A stretch of 64,000 nt of DNA from Faecalicatena contorta (GTDB taxonomy: Bacteria; Bacillota; Clostridia; Lachnospirales; Lachnospiraceae). The translations under genes and the position numbers were made by a program. The stretch covers positions 36,444 to 100,443 of the forward strand of contig NZ_QGDS01000015.1 in NCBI RefSeq assembly GCF_003149105.1, written 5' to 3'. Below are positions 37,064-44,631 of this stretch, piece by piece; the stretch's first letter is position 1, and every line of letters starts with the position of its first letter. Under the pieces are notes generated by a model. The model made no database searches and was not told the DNA's origin. It was given only the letters and a program-made list of their open reading frames with translations.

Positions 37064-38981
37064 CGTTTATTCCTCCGGCTATATGTGTAATTAGTTCTTC
37101 CTTTGTTTTAGCAGCGGAAAGCTTTTCTATAATTTCTTTTGATTTTATCATGGAGAAACCATTTTCAAGCACCTTCTTAGTATTTTTCATATCTTTTTCT
37201 GAAAGTGCGAAAAATACAATTACCTTCACTTTGTACTTGGTCCATTTTATCGGCTCATCGTTCACCCAGACGGCCAGACAGGTCTGCTTTACCGTTGACA
37301 CCGCCCCGTGAGGGAGGGCGCCGCCGAATGCATTGTCGGTTCCGCCTTCGTTCTCTCTTTCAAAAATAGATACCTGAAAACCACTTTCTACCATACCGTC
37401 CTGTTCTAATTTTTTGCAGACGGTTTGAATTACTTCTTCCTGCGTGCACTTCCCTTTATGGAAGAAGATATGTTCCCTGCTTAGATATTTTTCTAACTCT
37501 TTATTCTTAAAGTTCTGTCCGCTTTCTACAGGAAGCGGTAATTTGCTTTTGTATACTTTTTCAATTTGCTCCAGGTCCTTCTTATTTAGAAGCATTGAAA
37601 CAACTACAACCAATACATCTTTCACATTTAGCGGTACTGTAGATACGATAAAATCTATATTAGAATATTCAAATGTCTCCACTTCCTCTAACGAAGCAAC
37701 CTCAATGATATCCAGCGGCGGGAGCACTCCCCTGATTCTGTTTGCAATTAATGTAGAAGTTGCAATTCCGTTTGGGCAGACAACGAGGATTCGTTTGCTC
37801 TTCTTTTGTTTTTCCAAAGCATTTTGAAAATGCAGCATTAGAAATCCAACTTCATCTTCAGTCATGGCGATGTTCAGCTCTTTGGTCAGAGAATCCACAA
37901 CTAACCATGTCAATTCAAACATCAGGCGGAATTCCTTTTTGATTTCATCCAGCATAGGATTCTCGACATAAATGTTATTTGTCAGCCGATGAATCATAGG
38001 AATCAGGTGAAGACAGATGTTCTCGTATAGTTCATTGTCATTTCGCAGGTCCACATTAGCACAGCTTGACATCCGGTCTATCATGTCTCTCACGATTTTT
38101 TCAAACCGCGAGCCCAAATTAGTAGCCGTTGTTTTGAAAGTGATCCGGTTTGCTTTTAAATATATAGACAGAAAATAAATATCGCTGGTTTCAAATGTAA
38201 TATCCTGATTTTTCGTAACGAGTTCCAGAAGATCTTTGGCAATTGTATAGCACATCAGGGTCATGATTTGGTCAGAATAAAATTCATTGTGTTCCATGAT
38301 GTGATGATGATGCTCACTCAGCCGCTGCACTAAAACAAGAAGTACGTTAAATACATTTGAGAGATAGTAATCCGCTACATAATAAATATTGTATTCCCGC
38401 AGAGAACTAGTGATATGGTAACAGGCCTCAACCAGCTCGGGATTATAAAATTCGCACAATAGATCGCGCCCTTTTTCTTCGCGGAAACTTAAACCTGCAT
38501 TTTTCAGCAGATATTCATTACAGGAAATCATCGTTTTCTGCCACTGTGCCTCGCTTCCTTGAAGCAGAGTCCCGTTTTCGGCTCCAATAAGTTCCGCGCA
38601 GGAATCATTCAAAATATATTTTTTGATATGGTTTACATCTGCAATAATTGAGCTGGGGCTGACCATAAACCTTTCGGAAAATGACTGGTACGTAATTGTT
38701 TTTCCCAGAAACAGCAGTTCCTTTATTAACTGCTTCCTGCGGTACTCAGGGCTGAAAGGGTCCAGATCTGCTGATTCCTGTTCAAATGCTGCAGAACGTA
38801 AACGGATTCCCACACCAGGCTTTTTCTCAAAAGAGATCCCTTTTGATTCCAGCCGCTGCAGGTCGCTGTGTATTGTCCGTTTTGAAACCTGAAGTTCCTT
38901 AGACAGATACTCAACTGTCATATACCCGGATGTATATTTGAACATTTCTAAAAGCTTTTTTTGCCTCAATGCAACTTTCAC
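37056..38981 (-). CDS. PRD-containing transcriptional activator with EIIB- and EIIA-like domains (MtlR/LicR type)
   Basis: 641 residues. Domains in order: HTH_11 (YLSKELQVSKRTIHSDLQRL, about 20-45), Mga-like HTH (about 90-145), two PRD domains (about 190-400, conserved histidines), an EIIB-like domain with Cys in VVCPNGIATSTLI, and a C-terminal EIIA domain with GGALPHGAVSTVK. Phosphorylation by the PTS tunes such activators. It is the first gene of the PTS operon and has a palindromic site 31-57 bases upstream of its start (39012-39038), matching two sites upstream of the aldolase gene. Confidence 0.92.
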   Translation of the reverse strand: MKVALRQKKLLEMFKYTSGYMTVEYLSKELQVSKRTIHSDLQRLESKGISFEKKPGVGIRLRSAAFEQESADLDPFSPEYRRKQLIKELLFLGKTITYQSFSERFMVSPSSIIADVNHIKKYILNDSCAELIGAENGTLLQGSEAQWQKTMISCNEYLLKNAGLSFREEKGRDLLCEFYNPELVEACYHITSSLREYNIYYVADYYLSNVFNVLLVLVQRLSEHHHHIMEHNEFYSDQIMTLMCYTIAKDLLELVTKNQDITFETSDIYFLSIYLKANRITFKTTATNLGSRFEKIVRDMIDRMSSCANVDLRNDNELYENICLHLIPMIHRLTNNIYVENPMLDEIKKEFRLMFELTWLVVDSLTKELNIAMTEDEVGFLMLHFQNALEKQKKSKRILVVCPNGIATSTLIANRIRGVLPPLDIIEVASLEEVETFEYSNIDFIVSTVPLNVKDVLVVVVSMLLNKKDLEQIEKVYKSKLPLPVESGQNFKNKELEKYLSREHIFFHKGKCTQEEVIQTVCKKLEQDGMVESGFQVSIFERENEGGTDNAFGGALPHGAVSTVKQTCLAVWVNDEPIKWTKYKVKVIVFFALSEKDMKNTKKVLENGFSMIKSKEIIEKLSAAKTKEELITHIAGGINVD

Positions 38982-39011
38982 TAAAACTGCCTCCTGCTTA
39001 TGTTACTCATA

Positions 39012-39038
39012 CTTATTGAACTACTAATGTTCAATAAG
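39012..39038. promoter_or_regulatory. palindromic operator, copy 1 (upstream of PRD regulator)
   Basis: Perfect 10-base arms CTTATTGAAC and GTTCAATAAG with a 7-base spacer TACTAAT. It shares arms and spacer with the two sites at 39751 and 39783, so it marks a common regulator, probably the PRD protein itself. Confidence 0.75.
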
Positions 39039-39109
39039 GTAGGCTTGGTTTTTTCACGCCTTAGTCACATGGATGTTTCCATATGCTGGACCTAGGGTGA
39101 GCTGGATGA

Positions 39110-39727
39110 TTAATCACATCTTAATTGCTCCTCAAATCGAGCAAGACTTTCCATCAGGTTCTCTTTGTTTAAAGAAACAATGTCTTCTTTCTTAAAAAGT
39201 CCTCCGGCTGTCCCTACATACTGATAACCGGATTCCAATGCCTCTTTTACATTGTCCCGGCTAATTCCGCCGACAGCCATAAGCGGCAGGTCACCCATAG
39301 GTTCACACACCTTTTTTGCGTAACTCAGGCTTACCTCATTCGCGGGGAATACTTTTACAATATCTGCCCCATCTGTAAAGGATTCTGCAATTTCAGATGG
39401 TGTAAATGCCCCCGGAACAGATATAATGCCATTTGTTTTACAGTAGTATAGCATGTCCTTTGTCATCATTCGAGGGGACAGTACAAATTTGGCTCCCGCT
39501 TCGACTGCTTTTAGCAGCTCATCATAAGTCTGGACTGTTCCTGCTCCAATATTGAGCCTGCCTTGAAATTCATCTGCGATTTTTTTGATGGTTTCATATG
39601 CACCTTCTGTATTCAAAGTGATTTCCATATTGCAGATATATTTGCTGTCCAGTAATACTTCTGCCACACATCGTACCTGTTCATAGGTATAACCTCGCAG
39701 GATCATTGTGACTGGTGATAGTCTCAT
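39110..39727 (-). CDS. KDPG/KDPGal-type aldolase
   Basis: 205 residues of the 2-keto-3-deoxy-6-phosphogluconate/galactonate aldolase family. The Schiff-base lysine is in DIVKVFPANEV; other family segments are IGAGTV, PGAFTPSEI and MAVGGISRDNV. The glutamate motif reads EITLNT rather than EVTLRT, so Asn replaces the usual KDPG-aldolase Arg, as in DgoA-type KDPGal aldolases, and ILRGYT also resembles DgoA. It yields pyruvate and a triose phosphate. It lies upstream of the PTS regulator and shares its operators. Substrate is uncertain. Confidence 0.85.
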   Translation of the reverse strand: MRLSPVTMILRGYTYEQVRCVAEVLLDSKYICNMEITLNTEGAYETIKKIADEFQGRLNIGAGTVQTYDELLKAVEAGAKFVLSPRMMTKDMLYYCKTNGIISVPGAFTPSEIAESFTDGADIVKVFPANEVSLSYAKKVCEPMGDLPLMAVGGISRDNVKEALESGYQYVGTAGGLFKKEDIVSLNKENLMESLARFEEQLRCD

Positions 39728-39750
39728 CTTCTTACCTCCTTTTGTTCGTA

Positions 39751-39777
39751 CTTCTTGAACTACTAATGTTCAAGAAG
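39751..39777. promoter_or_regulatory. palindromic operator, copy 2 (upstream of aldolase gene)
   Basis: Perfect arms CTTCTTGAAC and GTTCAAGAAG with the same 7-base spacer TACTAAT as copy 1. The arm change is matched by a compensating change on the other side, which argues for selection on symmetry. Confidence 0.75.
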
Positions 39778-39782
39778 GTATA

Positions 39783-39809
39783 CTTATTGAACTACTAACG
39801 TTCAATATG
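39783..39809. promoter_or_regulatory. palindromic operator, copy 3
   Basis: Arms CTTATTGAAC and GTTCAATATG (9 of 10 paired), spacer TACTAAC. Its centre is 32 bases from copy 2, about three helical turns, as expected for cooperative binding. Confidence 0.7.
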
Positions 39810-40052
39810 GTATGAGTTCATGTTACCACGGCAAAGGAATTAGGAAAATCTCATCTTTCTGCAACATCATTGTTGCAAGATGTGGGCATATTTTACAAAT
39901 AATCCGCGCAATATTAATAATGATTGATAGTTTTTCACAATGTATTTCTAAATATTCGCTTTTTTACTTACAGGGAATAAAAAATGCGTATAATAGGTGG
40001 GGAAAACAGCGGCAAAAACGGCTGTTGTGGAATAGTGCAGCATTCTGTAAAT
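39810..40052 (+). other. non-coding stretch with a strong hairpin, possible small RNA
   Basis: About 240 bases between the aldolase operators and the terminator at 40053. It holds a hairpin (TGCAACA/TGTTGCA at 39860-39877, extended by CATCT/AGATG). The plus-strand frame through it (80 codons) has no ribosome site and no recognisable domain. A plus-strand transcript ending at the 40053 terminator is possible but unproven. Confidence 0.3.
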
Positions 40053-40090
40053 AAAGGGCACTTCCGTTGAGTGGGAAGTGCCCTTTTTCT
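40053..40090. terminator. bidirectional terminator after mobB-like gene
   Basis: Perfect 13-base arms AAAGGGCACTTCC and GGAAGTGCCCTTT, T-rich on both strands. It ends the minus-strand MobB-like gene. Confidence 0.85.
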
Positions 40091-40091
40091 G

Positions 40092-40679
40092 TCAGAAGCC
40101 GGTTTGGAGTTTTTGTGAAAGTTCGCCGTAAACAAACTCAGCAAAAGATTTTTCATCCTGGGGCAGGATTACATCAGCATATTCCATAACTGCCTCTGCC
40201 GTTGGTTTTATGACAGAGGCTGTGCTGCTCTGAATCATAACGAAGAAAGCCGGTTTTGATACCAGGCGTGCGCTGTTGGACTCACATAGAATCAGTGCAT
40301 CTTCCGGCACAAGCTTCAGTGCATCTTCCAGGGCTTCTTTTATATTTTCTTTAAAGGCCCGGATTAGATAAACTTTTTGAGCTCCGGCCTTTTTCAGCAG
40401 CATTGTATCTTTTGTACCAGTTCCGTTCTCTTCCCTTATATCAAAGCAGCCTTTCAGACCCTTGCAGATTCCGCAGCCCTGCCCTCCCCTGGGACATATG
40501 TCACCATGATTTCTTATAGAAATCAACTTGAATGCGACAATCGGCATTTTATCTTTAAAGGCATCAATAATCTGAATAGCCAATGTTGTTTTGCCGCTGT
40601 TTCGACCTGTGGCTCCAATCAGTACCATATGTTTCACTTGCAAAAGCTCTGTATTTTCTATATTTGTCTCTATATTCAT
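40092..40679 (-). CDS. MobB-like P-loop NTPase (molybdopterin-guanine dinucleotide linked)
   Basis: 195 residues with Walker A GATGRNSGKTT at 22-32 and an overall MobB-like layout. MobB binds GTP and aids molybdenum cofactor maturation. After the second strand there is a cysteine cluster (Cys62, 69, 72 and 78 in CPRGGQGCGICKGLKGC) not typical of E. coli MobB; it could bind an Fe-S cluster or zinc. It is divergent from mobA and the formate dehydrogenase operon. Confidence is high for the NTPase fold, moderate for the MobB role. Confidence 0.75.
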   Translation of the reverse strand: MNIETNIENTELLQVKHMVLIGATGRNSGKTTLAIQIIDAFKDKMPIVAFKLISIRNHGDICPRGGQGCGICKGLKGCFDIREENGTGTKDTMLLKKAGAQKVYLIRAFKENIKEALEDALKLVPEDALILCESNSARLVSKPAFFVMIQSSTASVIKPTAEAVMEYADVILPQDEKSFAEFVYGELSQKLQTGF

Positions 40680-41125
40680 ATATACTCCTGTCCTGTGAAT
40701 TCACCATATTGTTTTAATAAAAATAACATTTTTTGCTTTACAATAAACTTATCTTTATGAAATTTTTATAAAAAAACTGGCTTGGAATAAAAAATTTCTT
40801 TTATTATAACGCTTTCCGAGCTGAGTTTCAACATGGGGAAAATCCGGAAAACCCTTAAAAAACGTGATTTCTTTAACAAGACTTTTGCTCCTAGATTAGT
40901 ATAGTAGTTCCTTTTAGGCAGTGAGTGAGAGTATATTAGTTTAAAAAGCTTAAGCAGAAACATAATGAACAATAATTTCGTTAGAAAACTACTTATATTG
41001 TCTGAAAATTATAAAGTTAATGTGAAAGAAGATTGAGAAAAATGTAACAAGAAAAAAGCTACATTCCTTATAATTGTGCATTATAAATAAAATAAAAATA
41101 TATAAGCGCGATTATTTATTAAAAG

Positions 41126-41154
41126 TTGACATGTTTTAAATGAGATGATATCAT
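41126..41154 (+). promoter_or_regulatory. sigma-A type promoter of the mobA-focA-fdh operon
   Basis: A perfect -35 box TTGACA (41126-41131), 17-base spacer and -10 TATCAT (41149-41154). The predicted start of transcription is near 41161, leaving a leader of about 105 bases with two palindromes. Confidence 0.65.
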
Positions 41155-41164
41155 AAGAAATAAT

Positions 41165-41213
41165 CTAAAAATTTTTTAGCTTGAGAGCTTATAACCTAAA
41201 AAATTTTTAGGTT
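41165..41213 (+). promoter_or_regulatory. twin palindromes in the operon leader, candidate operator or RNA hairpins
   Basis: Site A CTAAAAATTTTTTAG (41165-41179) and site B AACCTAAAAAATTTTTAGG plus TT (41193-41213) share the CTAAAAA/TTTTTAG core. Centres are 31 bases apart, three helical turns, and lie just after the predicted transcription start. A repressor sensing molybdate, formate or selenium could bind here (inference). Confidence 0.6.
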
Positions 41214-41264
41214 GTCGTTACCGGTGGAGTTCACAAAAAATACGATTGGAGATTTTCTTCAAAG

Positions 41265-41876
41265 ATGAGTGAAAAAATCAAAAATGTAACAGCCGCCGTT
41301 TTATGCGGCGGAAAAAGCAGGAGAATGGGTTTTGATAAGGCATTTCTGATGGATGAGGAGCAGTATTTGCTGCTGCAGACAGTCAGAGAACTGCAAATTC
41401 TGTTTGAACAAGTCGTTCTGGTCAGCAATACTAAGGCCAAGTTTGAAGACCGGACGGGTTTCAGGGAGATTCCCATTTTAGAGGACTTTTATATTGAAAA
41501 GGGTCCTATAGGCGGAATAAGTACTGCGCTGCAGGAGGTTCAAACGGAATATATTTTTGCTATGGCTTGTGATATGCCTTTACCGGATGTCAGTCTTATA
41601 GGGCGGATGTACCGGAAACTTGGGCGGAAACAGGTTTTAGTGTGCAGTCATGAGGGGAAATTGGAACCTTTGTTTGCTTTTTACCATAAATCCTGCCTGC
41701 CTGCTTTTGAGGAACAGATTCGAAAGAATGAACTAAGGCCCCGCAGTGCATTTTCTTCTCTGGAAGTTGAAATGTATCATTTAAGTGGCGAGGAGAAAAG
41801 AAGTATCGTGAATCTGAATACACCGGGAGATGTTCAGAAGTGGAATGAAAAAACGGCAAAAAATGAAAGAGATTAG
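41265..41876 (+). CDS. mobA: molybdenum cofactor guanylyltransferase
   Basis: 203 residues with the nucleotidyltransferase motif CGGKSRRMGFDKAF (residues about 15-28) and MACDMPLPD, both hallmarks of MobA. It attaches GMP to molybdopterin, giving the MGD cofactor needed by the FdhF encoded downstream. Length is standard. It is the first gene of the operon. The upstream ribosome site is weak. Confidence 0.88.
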   Translation: MSEKIKNVTAAVLCGGKSRRMGFDKAFLMDEEQYLLLQTVRELQILFEQVVLVSNTKAKFEDRTGFREIPILEDFYIEKGPIGGISTALQEVQTEYIFAMACDMPLPDVSLIGRMYRKLGRKQVLVCSHEGKLEPLFAFYHKSCLPAFEEQIRKNELRPRSAFSSLEVEMYHLSGEEKRSIVNLNTPGDVQKWNEKTAKNERD

Positions 41877-41896
41877 TTAGATGGGAGGCCAAACAT

Positions 41897-42724
41897 ATGG
41901 GATTTTTTAGTCAGACAGAAGTTGTAGATATTTTAGGGGATAAAGCGAAAGCAAAGAAAGAGTTATCTTTTATAAAATTATTTTTACTTTCTATTTTGGG
42001 TGGCGCATTTATTGCATTGGGTTTTTTAGCTTGTATACGAGGTTCAGGAACTATACCTGCCGAGTGGGGAAGTTTCGGAACTTTAATAGGAGGCTGCCTT
42101 TTCCCCATAGGGCTTATAGGAATCGTGCTGGTAGGAGGAGAGCTGGCTACCGGTAACATGATGACTATGGCTATTGGAATGTTTCAGAAAAAAATTTCTT
42201 TTATAGATCTGATTTATAACTGGGTTATGGTTATGTTGGGAAATATGGTGGGATGTATTCTTGTTGCTTATCTCTGGGGGCACGTTGTAGGTATGACAGA
42301 AGGTGCTTTTCTCGATAAAACTATGGCTATTGCAAGCGCACGTATCGGTGATGCGCCATTGGTGGCATTTATTTCTGCCATAGGCTGCAATATTTTTGTC
42401 TGCATGGGGGTATGGCTTGCTACAAGTGCTAAGGATTATCCGGGAAAGATTCTGGGAGCCTGGTTCCCGGTTATGATTTTTGTAGTAATCGGATTCCAGC
42501 ACGTTGTGGCAAATGCTTTCGTTATTCCGGCAGCAATCTTCTCAGGAGAGTCTGCTATCACATGGTGGGCTTACTTGCAGAATACAGTGATTGTTTTTCT
42601 CGGAAATGCTGTGGGAGGAGCTTTGGCATTTGGTTTGCCCTGTTTTTTGATGTATGGCAGGAAAGAGAGCACTGATACTGAAAAGGTGCTTTCCAAAGCT
42701 GCAAATGCTGCATCGGAGAATTAA
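41897..42724 (+). CDS. focA: formate/nitrite transporter family channel, FocA-like
   Basis: 275 residues with six predicted membrane segments and the FNT pattern (GGAFIALGF, ATGNMMTMAIGM, NMVGCILVAY, GCNIFVCMGVWLA, FQHVVANAFVIPA). FNT channels pass formate or nitrite as pentamers. Its place between mobA and the NAD-linked formate dehydrogenase genes makes formate the natural substrate. The ribosome site TGGGAGG precedes the start by about 9 bases. Confidence 0.9.
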   Translation: MGFFSQTEVVDILGDKAKAKKELSFIKLFLLSILGGAFIALGFLACIRGSGTIPAEWGSFGTLIGGCLFPIGLIGIVLVGGELATGNMMTMAIGMFQKKISFIDLIYNWVMVMLGNMVGCILVAYLWGHVVGMTEGAFLDKTMAIASARIGDAPLVAFISAIGCNIFVCMGVWLATSAKDYPGKILGAWFPVMIFVVIGFQHVVANAFVIPAAIFSGESAITWWAYLQNTVIVFLGNAVGGALAFGLPCFLMYGRKESTDTEKVLSKAANAASEN

Positions 42725-42768
42725 GAAGTAATGACAGGTAAGAACAAAGTATAGAAAGGATCATTACG

Positions 42769-43254
42769 ATGGATATAAGAGAAAGAAATGAAAAGCTTAG
42801 AATTATTCATCAGGATGGAGGAGAGCAGGAAAACATCCTGGAGATTTTAATTGATCTTCAATTCGCTTCGGAGGAAGGATATATCGACGAGGAGACTGCA
42901 GCACTGGTAGCACAGGAGTTACATATGACGGAAACCAGGGTCTATGAAATTGTAAGTTATTATGCAATGTTAAAGGAAAAGCCACAGGCAAAATTTGTCC
43001 TGAAAGTCTGCAACAGTTCACCCTGTCATTTCTCCCGCTCGGAAGAGGTTATTTTATCTCTGGAGAAAAAGCTTGGTGTACCTATAGGAAAGACCACGGA
43101 TGACGGTCTTTTCGCTTACCACTACATTCCTTGTGTAGGAGCTTGTGATATCGGGCCTGTAGTTAAGATCAAGGACACCGTATTTGGCAGTCTCGACGAT
43201 GATAAAATATCATCTCTGATTGATGATCTGCGAAACGGCGAAGTGGTTGTATAG
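42769..43254 (+). CDS. NuoE/HydC-like [2Fe-2S] subunit of NAD-linked formate dehydrogenase
   Basis: 161 residues of the 24-kDa thioredoxin-like ferredoxin family. The [2Fe-2S] cysteines are in VCNSSPCH (C-x4-C) and PCVGACDIGP (C-x3-C). The N-terminal helical domain (ILIDLQFASEEGYIDEETAALVA) is standard. With the NuoF-like protein it links formate oxidation to NAD, either directly or by flavin-based bifurcation. It is 20 bases before the NuoF-like gene. Confidence 0.9.
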   Translation: MDIRERNEKLRIIHQDGGEQENILEILIDLQFASEEGYIDEETAALVAQELHMTETRVYEIVSYYAMLKEKPQAKFVLKVCNSSPCHFSRSEEVILSLEKKLGVPIGKTTDDGLFAYHYIPCVGACDIGPVVKIKDTVFGSLDDDKISSLIDDLRNGEVVV

Positions 43255-43274
43255 GCGAAAGGAGAGAAATAAAA

Positions 43275-44537
43275 ATGGCATTGAAAGAACCAGTCCTTTT
43301 AAAACGAGTGGGAAAAATGACAGACCCCACCTCTGTTGAGGAATTTACGAAATATGGCGGTTTTGACGCATTGAAGAAAGCCGTAATTATGGATAAAGAG
43401 ACGATTTTGGATGAACTGGATACGGCACAGCTCCGGGGGAGAGGGGGTGCCGCCTATCCCCTGGGACGGAAATGGCGCCATCTATATGGAAGCCAGAATA
43501 CGCCCAAGTACATAGTCTGCAACGCGGACGAAGGGGAACCAGGAACTTTTAAGGATAAGATGCTTTTGGAAAAAGACCCTCTCAGTGTGATTGAGGGTAT
43601 GGTAATCGCAGGTTATGTGTTTGGCTCAAACCACGGCTACATCTATATCAGAGGAGAGTACCGCCATATTCAGGCAGTATTTCATCAGGCGGTAAGGAAT
43701 GCCCGGGCAGCAGGATACCTTGGGAAAAATATTATGGGGATTGAAGGATTTGACTATGATCTTCATATTATTTCCGGCGGCGGCGCTTATGTCTGTGGTG
43801 AGAACTCCGCACTCCTCAATTCTGTTGAGGGAAAAACAGGACGTCCCAGGGTAAAACCTCCCCATTTGGCAGATGTTGGACTTTACTTGAAACCTACGCT
43901 GGTGAATAACGTGGAATCCTTCGCATGCGTTTCGGCAGTTATCAATATGGGCGGGGAAGCGTTTTTAAATCTGGGAACAAAAGACGGAGGCGGAACAAAG
44001 CTCATCTGTCTGTCCGGACATATTAAAAACCCTGGTGTCTATGAAGTTGAACTTGGCATGCCTCTTGACGAAATACTTTACAGTGAAGAATATGGCGGGG
44101 GGACCTCCACAGGAAGGCCTATTAAGTTTATTCATTTCGGAGGACAGTCAGGTCCTATCGGGACGAGTGAGCAGATTAAAGACCGGCTGTATGACTACGG
44201 GGATTTCTGGTATAACAAGCTCGCAATAGGCTCAGGAGCTATTGTGGTAATGGATACCAGCGTAAATGCTATAGATTATATGACCAGTGTTATGGAATTT
44301 TTTGTGCATGAGTCCTGTGGAAAGTGTACTCCGTGCAGGCTTGGCACCACCCGGCTTTTGGAGTTATTTAAAAAATTTCAGCGCCATGGAGGGAAACAGG
44401 GCGATATTGAAAAGCTTGAAAAAATGCTGGAACACATTACGAATCTCTCCGCCTGCGGCCTGGGACAATCGGTATCTGTTTCCGCCAGATCTGCTTTAGC
44501 AGGTTATAGGGAAGAATTCGAAGCTTGTATCAACTAA
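43275..44537 (+). CDS. NuoF/HydB-like NADH:FMN subunit
   Basis: 420 residues: GRGGAAYPLGRKW (NADH/FMN Rossmann-like site), CNADEGEPGTFKDK, GAYVCGENSALLNSVEGK, and a C-terminal [4Fe-4S] site ESCGKCTPCRLGTTRL with the fourth Cys in NLSACGLGQS. Length equals plain NuoF, without the extra N- and C-terminal ferredoxin domains of bifurcating HydB. It passes electrons between NAD and the Fe-S chain of FdhF. The ribosome site AAAGGAGAG is good. Confidence 0.92.
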   Translation: MALKEPVLLKRVGKMTDPTSVEEFTKYGGFDALKKAVIMDKETILDELDTAQLRGRGGAAYPLGRKWRHLYGSQNTPKYIVCNADEGEPGTFKDKMLLEKDPLSVIEGMVIAGYVFGSNHGYIYIRGEYRHIQAVFHQAVRNARAAGYLGKNIMGIEGFDYDLHIISGGGAYVCGENSALLNSVEGKTGRPRVKPPHLADVGLYLKPTLVNNVESFACVSAVINMGGEAFLNLGTKDGGGTKLICLSGHIKNPGVYEVELGMPLDEILYSEEYGGGTSTGRPIKFIHFGGQSGPIGTSEQIKDRLYDYGDFWYNKLAIGSGAIVVMDTSVNAIDYMTSVMEFFVHESCGKCTPCRLGTTRLLELFKKFQRHGGKQGDIEKLEKMLEHITNLSACGLGQSVSVSARSALAGYREEFEACIN

Positions 44538-44631
44538 GCTGTTACTGATGATACCGTGTGTTTTTGAATACAGAGTATGTGCGGCAGATATAAGGCTCGT
44601 CTAAAGCGGGACTGAGAAAGGAGGAAGCGGA

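Larger units (their letters stand above)
40680..41264. other. 585-base intergenic region upstream of mobA/fdh operon
   Basis: Very AT-rich. It holds the promoter and twin palindromes listed separately at 41126-41213, and the divergent mobB-like promoter near 40680-40760 (AT-rich, no clear boxes). No gene is supportable in 40780-41120. Confidence 0.45.

Noticed and set aside
39012..39809. Three similar repeats as a CRISPR-like array
   Set aside because: Only three copies with irregular spacing (over 700 bases, then 5), each palindromic and upstream of a gene; operators explain them.
39812..40054. 80-codon plus-strand frame as a gene
   Set aside because: No ribosome site, odd composition and no recognisable domain.
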